64,000 nt of DNA, taken from Hyphomicrobiales bacterium (lineage in GTDB: Bacteria; Pseudomonadota; Alphaproteobacteria; Rickettsiales; JACKKO01). The notes under the pieces are model-generated. The model did no database searches and had not been told where the DNA came from. It was given only the letters and a program-made list of their open reading frames with translations. Location: the NCBI GenBank assembly GCA_024236395.1, contig JACKKO010000003.1, positions 62,001 through 126,000 on the forward strand, in the 5' to 3' direction. A program made the position numbers and the translations under genes. Below are positions 33,681 to 42,480 of this stretch, in pieces. Positions within the stretch are counted from its first letter, which is position 1. Each line of letters opens with the position of its first letter.

Positions 33681-36600
33681 TTACGAAAGTGCAGCGGATT
33701 TTTGCTGTGCGGCTATTGTGTGCGCGACGCTCCACTCAGGGAATTTCTGGGCGATCCAGGGTTGTTCATGGGTAAAAATTTCTATCAGGTTAGCGTACCA
33801 TGCATCCCTTTGGGGGCCTTTTTCCCTAAGTTGCTCCTTATCAATTTTGACACCTTCTCTGGCTATTTCAGCAAAGAGTGCTTCCGTTTTTCCGTTGGCC
33901 CAGGCCAGGGTGCCTTTTTGCATTTCGTGCTCTATACGTATGCCTGCATTGGCCGCAAACACCTGTTCATTCAGCATATCGGCAGTGCAGACTGCATTCT
34001 TGGCTAATAAGGGGATTTTTTTCCCCAGGTATGTGTTTTGTGCCTGAATAGCGATATTGGTCATCGCTTTGAAGGCTGCCTGGTTTTCCCTATCCACGAT
34101 GGCTGCCCCTTGAATGGTCAGAAGCATTTCTTCAGTACTGATTTTTGCATCAGAGGGGATCACATGCTTGAGGTCTTCTGCATTTAGCGTTCCTTCAGCC
34201 AGATCGTTCATACCATAAGCCTTGCTGTTGCCGAAGGTAATGGTAACATTGCCATCGGCAGAAACGTTACGTTTAATGGAGCCTTCCTTAAAAACCAGCC
34301 CGTTTTCCACGTAACGCCATACGGCATCGGCATTGGTATTGGAAGCGATACGCGCTGCGCCGCTGAATAAATGTTGCAGGTCAGGGTCATGCATAAAACG
34401 TTCTGCCGCCTTGTTGAGGTCGGCTGGCGCAAAGTTACCCTGCGCATCCGCACCAAGGACAGTCACCAGCTTATAACACATTTGTACGGCGCCTGCCTGC
34501 ATGTTATTGGCCCCGGCACCAAAGCCAATGGCGCGTAACCCCTGGTGGTGGAAATCTTGCTGACTGAACCGTGCTTTGGAGCGGGCAGAATTCTGGAAAA
34601 CGGCATGGATCTCATGCGGTACGGCGTGTTCATAAAACGCCCTCAGGGGTAGGTCGTGCTCCTTCTTCCCCTGAACACCATAGAATTGTTCATACTCACC
34701 CTGCCGCTGGTTATTTCGCGCAATCCATTCATCCAGGTCTTTGGTGAAGTCTGGCAGGCCGGCATAATTACCCAGATTTGATACGGCAATGGCTATTCGG
34801 GTCAAGGCAGACTGTGTTTCCTCTTTTGCACGGAGAGGAATTTCAATATTTAATTTTTTAGCCATTTCTCTTATAGCACGAGGTTCGTCTTCGGCGGCAA
34901 TATTGTGGGGCGTTTGCGTTTGTCCCTGGCCTTGCTGTTGTGTGGTAATTGAAGCGGTTGATTGCCCCACACGATGTACGCCGGTGCCGGTGCCATGGTA
35001 GTATTCCATGAAAATGCCGTAAATAGTCCCTGATTCCATCAATTTTTCCATGTTATGTTTTGTCGTAACATAGGAAGAGGAGGAGGCGGATTTGGTGGAG
35101 TCGCTACCGGCGGCCATCAGGTAGGCACTAAACAGCGTATCTTCCAGCCGTTCCCTCCAGCCATCTCCCCAGCGTTTCTGCATCTTTTGTTCGAATTCCT
35201 CTTTGAGTTTACCTGCACCTTCAAGGCGGTCATAAAAATCTTTAATCACCATGGTGCGCATGGGGAGCAGGGGCAGCGCATCCAGTCCTGCAGCAACGGC
35301 ATGATCGTGTAATATTTCAGGATGGTTAGCATTGACTCCTGAAGCAGTAGTAACTTTAGGATCATAGATCATGACCCGCGGGTCATTTGGATCCTGTGTT
35401 GCTTTTTGTGACTCATAAAAATGTTTGTTATCAAAGGCACCCAGAAATGCCTTCATCAGATTTTCCAGTTCCAGGTCATTTTTATATTCAATCAGATTGG
35501 TAATGGGGGTGCTGCCGTAATTTTCAATGCGGCGGGCTTTTTCTGGGTCGGTGACAGCCCGTTGCAGGAAGTCGACAAAGTGCATGATTTCGGCGCTATT
35601 GGCTTCTGCAACCAGAATGCGGCCGATTTTATCCGGGTTTTCGTTAATCAGGCTAATCATTTCAACGACTTTATAAAACTGAATATCTACCAGATTTTCT
35701 TTTAGCTTAGATCCGGCAGCAGCACCTCCAATAGATTTTGCAGCAATAAGAACATGAGACACATTTCTATCCGGGTTATAGGAAACCAGCGAATCAAAAT
35801 GTGTCTTGATGGTTTTCTGGATAGCGATTTGTGTTTTTTCGTCTGCTTCGGCAAACCAGTTTAGCAGGTCTGTGCCATTCATAGATTTGGCTTTATTTTC
35901 TTCAAGAAGATTTGCCTCAACGAAGAGCTCCAGCATTTTTTCCTGTACATTCTCAAACGCTTCCCGGCTTTCGCGGTACTGGGCTTTTTGGGGGACGGAG
36001 CCAAAATTAGCGGCGGAAATCGTCAACATGTCGGCCATGTTCAGGGCGCTTTCTTCCCCCGCCGCGGTTTTGAGTTTTGGCCAGTTAATGCTGCTGAGGC
36101 GCAGATTCAACAGATCACCATGGAACTCTGCGGCATTGGCATAGCCATGCGTGCTGATATCAATGCCTTGTTCAGCCAGGCCAGGGAATCGCTTGTTAAA
36201 CGCTGAAATTTCTTCACTTAAGCGGATTTCTGCGTTCGTAATTTTTTTCTCCAGCCTCTTAATATCCTTCTTCAGCCAGATTTCTTTATCTTCCTTACCG
36301 ATCATTTCTTTCAGAATATCTGGGATTTCACCTTTTTCTATGTAGCGTTGATATTTTTCAATGAGCAGGCGACTTTCTACTATTTCTTCGCGGATACGCT
36401 GAAGTGCTTTCGCCGAGTCTCGCGTAGCTTCGTGCTGCTTGCGAAGCTTCTTGATTTCTTCAAGGGCATCACCCGTTAAGCCCATATCCGGGCCAACTTT
36501 CTTAAAAAAAGTATCAACTTTGCCCTTATAACGCTCCCAAAGCTGCGAATCGGTACCATCCTTATAATTGGCATCCATGCGGTCAAATAACTGCCAGATC

Positions 36601-37616
36601 GTGGCTTTGATATACTGCTGTGCTTCTTCAACCGTTGTGATTTTGTCTCTGCTATCTATGTTCTCATTCACACGGTTGAGAAATTCTTTAAGCCAAATAG
36701 AGTTGTCGATAAACCCCTGTGATGTTTTTTGAGTGGGAGCGCCCTCTATTTCATTTGCAGCCGTGGTATGACTTAATAAAATACCTAGATCAGCAAGGTA
36801 TTTCTGGTCCATGGCAAAGCTTTTGACACGGAAATTCAGCTTTGCATCTTCCGGATCCACCAGTATCTTATTATCATTGTCCAGGGTCCAGTCTTCAAAA
36901 CGGTATATGAAACTGAGAGCATTGATAATTTCTTTGCGCACCTTGCCGGATTCATCCGTAACTGATAGGTTGTTTTTCTCCATGGCGTGCACAATGGAAA
37001 CGCACCGATGCCTCAGGGCGTTGTAGGCATTCTCGGAATTGTTCGTGTTCAGAATGATTTCTTCATAAGGGATCATGTTTCTGGAAGGTGGCTCCAGTTT
37101 ATCATAGAAGTCCTTTATGAGTTTCTTGAATGTTTCTTTTTTACCTGCCGCAAGCTGACCTGGTGTATTCTTAAACAGATCAAGCATCTCATTTTCCATG
37201 AACCAGTCCAGATTACGTTTGGCGGCAATGGCTTCATGTCCCATCGGGTTGGTGGGATGCGGCGTATAGACGCGTTCGATTTGTGTGGTCATGACGGCGA
37301 CAAGAAATTTTTCCATGACCACTGCGTTAATTTGATTTTCTGGAGTTTTTTTGTTCTGCTCTTCCTCTAGGAGGGATTTGATCAGGCGGTCGTAACTGAC
37401 ACTTTCTAAAGGATTCTCTTCGCCCGCATGTAACGTGTTGTTTTGATAGGCGATGGCGGTTTTTTCGATTGCAGCACGGCTCATCATGTGCTTGAGTGCC
37501 TGCAGTTTTCCTTCCTCAGGATTCTTACCAATAGCCTCCAGCATAAGGTGCTCAAGTGTCTGATAAGCGCGCTGTGGATCGCCGGGGGCGCGTTTGATTT
37601 TACTGGTGTGACTCAT
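33681..37616 (-). CDS. Giant divergent PEP carboxylase-like protein (1311 aa)
   Basis: No close family is obvious, but the order of motifs matches phosphoenolpyruvate carboxylase along the chain. Numbers are from the ATG at 37616 (MSHTSKIKRAP). VYTPHPTNP (His120) corresponds to V-x-TAHPTE with the catalytic His. NLRLSSINW (about 505) matches LVRIDIRQE. ENPDKIGRILVAEANSAEIM (about 660) matches the SxxDxL strand before the C-terminal barrel. DALPLLPMRT (about 780) matches PLFET. AAGSDSTKSAS (about 836) matches IGYSDSAKDAG. HGTGTGVHRVG (His874, Arg882) matches HGRGGSIGRGG. ARSKARF and GLRAIGFGAG (about 1015-1035) match SRPxxR and SLRAIPWIF. Differences: HGRGG is HGTGT, the GGDRDGNP loop is not found, and the protein is about 400 residues longer than usual, with a coiled-coil insert near 385-475. 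An upstream TTG at 37682 is a weaker start. Confidence 0.6.
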   Translation of the reverse strand: MSHTSKIKRAPGDPQRAYQTLEHLMLEAIGKNPEEGKLQALKHMMSRAAIEKTAIAYQNNTLHAGEENPLESVSYDRLIKSLLEEEQNKKTPENQINAVVMEKFLVAVMTTQIERVYTPHPTNPMGHEAIAAKRNLDWFMENEMLDLFKNTPGQLAAGKKETFKKLIKDFYDKLEPPSRNMIPYEEIILNTNNSENAYNALRHRCVSIVHAMEKNNLSVTDESGKVRKEIINALSFIYRFEDWTLDNDNKILVDPEDAKLNFRVKSFAMDQKYLADLGILLSHTTAANEIEGAPTQKTSQGFIDNSIWLKEFLNRVNENIDSRDKITTVEEAQQYIKATIWQLFDRMDANYKDGTDSQLWERYKGKVDTFFKKVGPDMGLTGDALEEIKKLRKQHEATRDSAKALQRIREEIVESRLLIEKYQRYIEKGEIPDILKEMIGKEDKEIWLKKDIKRLEKKITNAEIRLSEEISAFNKRFPGLAEQGIDISTHGYANAAEFHGDLLNLRLSSINWPKLKTAAGEESALNMADMLTISAANFGSVPQKAQYRESREAFENVQEKMLELFVEANLLEENKAKSMNGTDLLNWFAEADEKTQIAIQKTIKTHFDSLVSYNPDRNVSHVLIAAKSIGGAAAGSKLKENLVDIQFYKVVEMISLINENPDKIGRILVAEANSAEIMHFVDFLQRAVTDPEKARRIENYGSTPITNLIEYKNDLELENLMKAFLGAFDNKHFYESQKATQDPNDPRVMIYDPKVTTASGVNANHPEILHDHAVAAGLDALPLLPMRTMVIKDFYDRLEGAGKLKEEFEQKMQKRWGDGWRERLEDTLFSAYLMAAGSDSTKSASSSSYVTTKHNMEKLMESGTIYGIFMEYYHGTGTGVHRVGQSTASITTQQQGQGQTQTPHNIAAEDEPRAIREMAKKLNIEIPLRAKEETQSALTRIAIAVSNLGNYAGLPDFTKDLDEWIARNNQRQGEYEQFYGVQGKKEHDLPLRAFYEHAVPHEIHAVFQNSARSKARFSQQDFHHQGLRAIGFGAGANNMQAGAVQMCYKLVTVLGADAQGNFAPADLNKAAERFMHDPDLQHLFSGAARIASNTNADAVWRYVENGLVFKEGSIKRNVSADGNVTITFGNSKAYGMNDLAEGTLNAEDLKHVIPSDAKISTEEMLLTIQGAAIVDRENQAAFKAMTNIAIQAQNTYLGKKIPLLAKNAVCTADMLNEQVFAANAGIRIEHEMQKGTLAWANGKTEALFAEIAREGVKIDKEQLREKGPQRDAWYANLIEIFTHEQPWIAQKFPEWSVAHTIAAQQKSAALS

Positions 37617-37736
37617 ACTTCCGTTAATGTGCTTAGCGATATGTAGGGATATCCATCCGAAAGGTAAATATATCGTTAACAAAGGGAGTTATGCAATCAA
37701 AATATAGGAGTTTTGTTCCTTAAACCAGCGTAAAAA

Positions 37737-37813
37737 TGGTAGGCTGAGGCGGACTTGAACTGCTGACCTTTTGCTCATCAGGGCAACGCTCTAACCAGCT
37801 GAGCTACCAGCCT
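37737..37813 (-). tRNA. tRNA-Ile(GAT), degenerate
   Basis: 77 bases with CCA encoded. The acceptor stem AGGCTGG/TCAGCCT pairs fully (one G-T), the D arm GCTC/GAGC is perfect, and the anticodon loop is CTGATGA, anticodon GAT. The anticodon stem TTGCC/GCAAA pairs only at three of five positions; a GGCAA strand would pair perfectly, so one G lost and one A gained would explain it. The T stem AGCAG/CCGCC also has two mismatches. It may be a decaying gene or carry sequence errors. It stands alone, not within an rRNA operon. Confidence 0.6.
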
Positions 37814-38042
37814 ATTATGCCTAAGTGCATACATCCATTTTTAACTATCATGCCGTGTGGGCGGTGCCTGCCAGCCGATAGAAACAGGAGCCATGCTTAT
37901 AGGTATCCGGGTGGGATGTCAAAAGATTTGTTATTTTGACAGGAAACCTATCGATGCTGTTATTCCAGCGTAGGGTTCTTCTTCGTCAGCTCAATCAGAA
38001 GCCTTGGGAAAGGGCGTATTCCTCAATGAAACCGGGTATTCC

Positions 38043-39719
38043 TTAGCGCGAACTGGCGAAGGACGCGGTTAACTCATAATTAGAAATTCCGGTGGTCTTC
38101 AGGATAACGCCCCAACGCCAGGGGCTGGATTCAAATGCCTCGGCAATGGAGATGGAAGCCCCGGCTTCTTTGAGTTCCTTGGCATTTTTACGATCAAACG
38201 CACGGGCGATGATGGGAATAGTGGGGTAGGCCTTACGGATGGCTTCAATAGTGGCAATACATTCCTCCGGCTCACGCTGCGTAACGACGGCAGCACGGGC
38301 GCGCCCCATGCCCACGGAACGCAGGATTTCAAGATCATCGGCATTCCCGTAATAGACCGCGTAGCCATTCTTCCGGCCGATTTTCACTTTGCGTGGATTG
38401 ATATCCAGCGCGATATAATTCACTTTTTCGGCAGCGAGTAATTCACAAACAGTGCGCCCCACACGCCCAAACCCCCCCACGATAACATGGCCTTCCAGGT
38501 CGATAGTTTCCTGGGCGACACCGGAGGTATCTTTGTCTGTCAGATCCTCTGAAGAAAAAATACGGTCATAATGGATAGTCAACCAGCGACCAACCATAGC
38601 CAGTAATGGGGTGAGCGCCATAGAGAGCGTCACCGATACCAGTAGAAGCTGGGTCAGGGTCTGGTCGAATAATCCCAGTTCCGAGGCCAGGGCAAATAAT
38701 ACGAAGGCAAACTCGCTACCCTGCGAAAGCAGCAGGCCGGTGTTCATCGCGGCACCGGTCTTCATCCGGAAAAGCTTACAGAGCAGAAGCAGGATAGATG
38801 CCTTTAACGCCATAAGTAGCACTGTCATCCCCACAATATCGGCCAGTTGCCCGGTCAGAAGTTTGATATCCAGCTGCATGCCAACGGTCATGAAAAAGAG
38901 CCCTAAAAGGAGGGATTTGAACGGGCGGATATCGGACTCCACCTGATGCCGGAATTCCGTTTCCGCCACCAGCAGCCCGGCAAGAAAAGCACCAAATGCC
39001 ATGGAAAGCCCCGCTTCCCCGGTTTGCCAGGCGGCGGCCAGCACGATCAGCAGGGTGGTTGCAGTAAATAACTCCTCGTTCCGTAAATCGCCGATGATGC
39101 GGAAGAACGGGCGCAGGAAAAGGCGTCCTAAAATCACAATAATGACCAGCGCCAGGAAGCTCTTTAAGCTGGCATCCAGCAAAGCTGAAATGATATTGCT
39201 TTCACCTGCCGCCACCAGGGGGATCAGAATAAAGAGCGGCACCACGGCCAAATCCTGCAAGATTAACACGGCCAGTGCTAACCGCCCCACCTGTGTGGCT
39301 TGTTCCCCCCGTTCGGCCAGAGATTGTAAAACAATGGCCGTGGAGGAGAGGGCTAACCCGGCCCCGATAATAATTGCTGGAGCAACCTCATTGAGAATTT
39401 TATAAGAGAGATAGCCAATAATGGCCCCGGTAATCACAAACTGGAGCGTGCCGAACACAAACACCTGACTGCGCATGGCCTTAAAACGCTCAAAACTGAG
39501 CTCCAGCCCGATGTAGAACATCAGGAACACCACACCAAATTCAGCAATATGCGTTGCCGCGGCAATATCGGGGATGATATGCAGGCCAAACGGGCCAATT
39601 ATACCTCCGGCCACCAGGTAACCCAATACCGGGCTGAGATTCAGGCGTTTAAAGAAGGCTACCACCGCCACCGCTGTGAGGAGTAGTATAATAATTTCTT
39701 CTAAATTGGCGCTGTGCAT
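38043..39719 (-). CDS. CPA2-family cation:proton antiporter with RCK domain (KefB/C-like)
   Basis: Inner-membrane monovalent cation/proton antiporter or K+ efflux protein. 558 residues. Residues 1-385 hold about 12 membrane helices with the family segments LGYLVAGGIIGP, FLMFYIGLELSFERF, LSSTAIVLQSL and LLSQGSEFAFVLFAL. A cytosolic TrkA-N (RCK) domain follows from about 405, with the Rossmann motif VIVGGFGRVGRTVCELL and YYGNADDLEILRSVG. This resembles KefB/KefC or the YbaL group; the ancillary KefF/KefG is not present, so glutathione gating cannot be assumed. It is divergent from tatA. Confidence 0.88.
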   Translation of the reverse strand: MHSANLEEIIILLLTAVAVVAFFKRLNLSPVLGYLVAGGIIGPFGLHIIPDIAAATHIAEFGVVFLMFYIGLELSFERFKAMRSQVFVFGTLQFVITGAIIGYLSYKILNEVAPAIIIGAGLALSSTAIVLQSLAERGEQATQVGRLALAVLILQDLAVVPLFILIPLVAAGESNIISALLDASLKSFLALVIIVILGRLFLRPFFRIIGDLRNEELFTATTLLIVLAAAWQTGEAGLSMAFGAFLAGLLVAETEFRHQVESDIRPFKSLLLGLFFMTVGMQLDIKLLTGQLADIVGMTVLLMALKASILLLLCKLFRMKTGAAMNTGLLLSQGSEFAFVLFALASELGLFDQTLTQLLLVSVTLSMALTPLLAMVGRWLTIHYDRIFSSEDLTDKDTSGVAQETIDLEGHVIVGGFGRVGRTVCELLAAEKVNYIALDINPRKVKIGRKNGYAVYYGNADDLEILRSVGMGRARAAVVTQREPEECIATIEAIRKAYPTIPIIARAFDRKNAKELKEAGASISIAEAFESSPWRWGVILKTTGISNYELTASFASSR

Positions 39720-39889
39720 AGGAAAATGAATACGCTATATAGGATTGCAATAACCGCGGAATCATACGGGGTGTGTATTGTGGAATCAATGACTTTCCCA
39801 TGCAATATCTCAAGACAGTGCGGATGGTTTATGCTATGCACAGCCTGGATAGTGCGGAAGCATAATGCGTCTATAAGGAGGAATGGCTG

Positions 39890-40072
39890 ATGAGTATTGG
39901 TATTTGGCAACTGGTCTTGATTCTGGTGATTATTGTCATCGTGTTTGGTGCGGGCAAGCTGCCGCGTGTAATGGGCGATGTGGGGAAAGGCATCCGCAGT
40001 CTGAAGCAGGGGCTGAAAGAAGGCGAAGCCGAAGATAAGAAGCTCAAAAACGATGAACATAAGGATGCGTAG
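39890..40072 (+). CDS. tatA: TatA, twin-arginine translocase pore subunit
   Basis: 60 residues: one membrane helix (about 5-20, IWQLVLILVIIVIVFG), the hinge FGAGKLPRV, an amphipathic helix (GDVGKGIRSLKQGLKEG) and a charged tail. AAGGAGG lies eight to nine bases before the ATG. First gene of tatABC-serS, a common alphaproteobacterial order. Exports folded proteins with twin-Arg signal peptides. Confidence 0.94.
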   Translation: MSIGIWQLVLILVIIVIVFGAGKLPRVMGDVGKGIRSLKQGLKEGEAEDKKLKNDEHKDA

Positions 40073-40085
40073 CCGGTAATCTGCC

Positions 40086-40406
40086 GTGTTTGATATTTCA
40101 CTAGGAGAAACACTACTGGTGGCCATCCTGGCGCTGCTGGTAATTGGCCCGAAAGACCTGCCTGTGGTGATGCGCAAGCTGGGGCGCGGGTTTTATGCGC
40201 TTAAGCGGGCCGGGCAGGAATTTATGCACGCGCTGGATGAAAAAAGCGGCGGCGAGATCAAATCGCTGAAGGAGCAGTTCACCGGGCCGGTGCGCCAGAT
40301 TGTTGATTTGGAGGGCAACCTGCGGGAAGCCTATGATGTGAACGATCCGGATATTACCCCCAGAACTAACCACGAACATGACGAAAAAGACGAAACCAGC
40401 AAGTAA
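40086..40406 (+). CDS. tatB: TatB, Sec-independent translocase subunit
   Basis: 106 residues from a GTG at 40086. The N-terminal MFDISLGETLLVAILALLVI helix with the conserved Glu, then GPKDLPVVMRKLGRG and an amphipathic helix with a long charged tail. TatB forms the twin-Arg receptor with TatC. The 3' end overlaps the proposed tatC start by 29 bases. Confidence 0.92.
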   Translation: MFDISLGETLLVAILALLVIGPKDLPVVMRKLGRGFYALKRAGQEFMHALDEKSGGEIKSLKEQFTGPVRQIVDLEGNLREAYDVNDPDITPRTNHEHDEKDETSK

Positions 40407-41187
40407 AGCAGCATCTGAGGAAGCGCCCTCGGCGGAAAGCATGAGCATGACGGAGCATCTGCAGGAGCTTCGGAACCGTTTGGTGGTCGCCATTTTGGCG
40501 TGGCTGCTGGGGTTTGCGGTGACGTACGGGTTTGCGGAACAAGTCTATCAGTTCCTGGCGGCACCTCTGGCAGATATTTATGCCGGGCAGGAAAGCCGCC
40601 GGATGATCTATACCGGACTGGCGGAAGGATTTATCACTTACCTGAAACTGGCCATGTTTAGCGGGTTTATCCTGGCGTTTCCAGTCATTGCGGCGCAGCT
40701 CTATTTCTTTGTGGCACCGGGTCTCTATAAGCGCGAGCGCCGGGTAATGCTGCCATTCCTGCTATTTTCGCCGCTCGTGTTCCTTTGTGGTGCTGCGCTG
40801 GCGTATTATGGCGTGTTTCCACTGGCATGGAAATTCTTCACCGGGTTTGAAATGCGCGGGGCCGATGGGTTGCCAATTATACTGGAGGCACGGATCAGTG
40901 AATATCTCTCTTATTGAGTGATGCGGATGATTATTGCCTTTGGGCTGGCATTCCAACTGCCGATTTGCTGACTGTTGCTGGTGCGCGGCGGCTTTGTAGC
41001 ATCGGAAGCCTGAGGAAGGGACGCAAGTACGCGCTGGTGGTAAATTTTTATTGCATGCTATACTCCGCCCCTGATGTGAGTGAGCAGTCTGTCTGGCAGT
41101 TCCGTTGCCTAATGGTGCTTTTGCGAAACTTCAGTATGGGCATGTCGCTCAGTGGAAGAAAATATGGTGGCAGAAAACGATGCATGA
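40378..41187 (+). pseudogene. tatC: TatC, translocase receptor subunit, frameshifted at the 3' end
   Basis: Six-helix membrane protein that binds twin-Arg signals. The first 178 residues read normally: MTEHLQELRNRLVVAILAW with the conserved Glu, LAEGFITYLKLAMFSGF, FFVAPGLYKRERR and FPLAWKFF. At EARISEYLS the frame breaks. VMRMIIAFGLAFQLPI, then LVRGGFVAS, then LRKGRKYALVV appear in other frames, and the end VEENMVAENDA stops at 41185-41187, overlapping serS. The reconstructed length of about 270 is normal. An ATG at 40441 with GCGGAAAG upstream is an alternative start. At least four indels fall in about 260 bases. Confidence 0.85.
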
Positions 41188-42480
41188 TATCAAATGGATA
41201 CGGGAAAACCCCGAAGCATTCGATGCCGCGATGAAACGGCAGAGGTCTGGAGCCGCTTTCCGCGCGAATCACGGAATTGGATAAAGAGGAAAATCGTGGA
41301 AGCAAAACGCCTTCAGGAGTTGCAGACCGAAATGAACCAGATGGCGCGTAATATTTAAGAGAACGCCTGAAGGCCAAAGGCGAGAATGCCGATGTGGTGA
41401 TTGCCCGCTCCAAGGAGCTTAAGACGCAGATTGCCGCCCTGAAGGAATCTGAAAGCACGGGCGGTGAAGTGGAGCCACAGGGCGAGTTGCAGGATTTACT
41501 GCTGGGACTGCCGAATATCCTGCTGGAACAGGTGCCGGATGGCGCGGATGAAAGTGATAATGTAAGGTACGTAAGTGGGGCACCCGCGCGAATTTTCGTT
41601 GCTCCGCGAGACGCTGATGCCAGAAGAAGCCAAAGGGTGGCTGGATTTTACACAGACAGCCAAGATGTCCGGCGCACGGTTTGCCAGTCTGTTTGGTCCG
41701 CTCGCACGTCTGGAGCGTGCGCTGGCGGCCTATATGCTGGAGGTGCACACTAAGGAGTTTGGCTACACCGAAGTTTCTCCGCCTTATATGGTGCGCGCTC
41801 GGGGCGATGGTGGGCGTCCCCAGTTGCCCAGTTCAAAGAGGATTTGTTCGGGACATCGGAAGACCGGTGGTTGATTCCTACCGCCGAAGTCTCCCTAACC
41901 AACCTGGTGCGGGAGCAGATTCTGGACGCTGCAGAATTGCCGCTGCGTTATACGGCGTTTACCCCGTGTTTCCGGGCTGAGGCAGGCTCGGCCGGGAAAG
42001 ACACACGCGGACTGATTCGTCAACACCAGTTTTCCAAAGTAGAGTTGGTGAGTATCACTACACCGGAGCAGGCTGATGAGGAGCATGAACGCCTGACGCG
42101 TGCCGCAGAAGAAATCCTCAAGCGCCTAGGGTTGCCGTACCGGGTGATACTGCTATGCAGTGGGGATACTGGTTTTGGCAGCCGTAAAACCTACGATCTG
42201 GAGGTGTGGCGGTTGCCGGGGCGAAGCGTACTGCCGGATTTCCAGTTGCTCCCAATTCGGTGAGTTTCAGGCCCGCCGTATGCAGGCGCGCTATCGTCCT
42301 GAGAATGAGAAGGAAACCCGGTTTGTGCATACCTTAAACGGGTCGGCGCTTGCCGTAGGGCGTACCCTGGTGGCCATACTGGAAAATTACCAGAATGAGG
42401 ACGGGAGTGTAACGATTCCACCAGTGTGCGTCCAACTATGGATTGGCTAGAAAAAATCATTGGCCAGGATGTGGGTATGA
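41180..42480 (+). pseudogene. serS: SerS, seryl-tRNA synthetase, many frameshifts
   Basis: Class II synthetase charging tRNA-Ser. The start MHDIKWIRENPEAFDAAMK is at 41180, overlapping the tatC stop. Then, in changing frames: GLEPLSARITELDKEENR, EAKRLQELQTEMNQMARNI, ERLKAKGENADVVIARSKEL, DLLLGLPNILLEQVP, AKGWLDFTQTAKMSGARFA, TSEDRWLIPTAEVSLTNL, LRYTAFTPCFRAEAGSAGKD (motif 2), FSKVELVSITTPEQADEEH, TYDLEVWRLPG, TLNGSALAVGRTLVAILENY (motif 3), and RPTMDW. All functional motifs exist, but about seven or more indels are needed. The reconstructed 430 or so residues is the normal size. The end is placed at TGA 42478-42480, overlapping nlpD. Since serS is essential, sequencing error is by far the likeliest cause. 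Confidence 0.85.
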
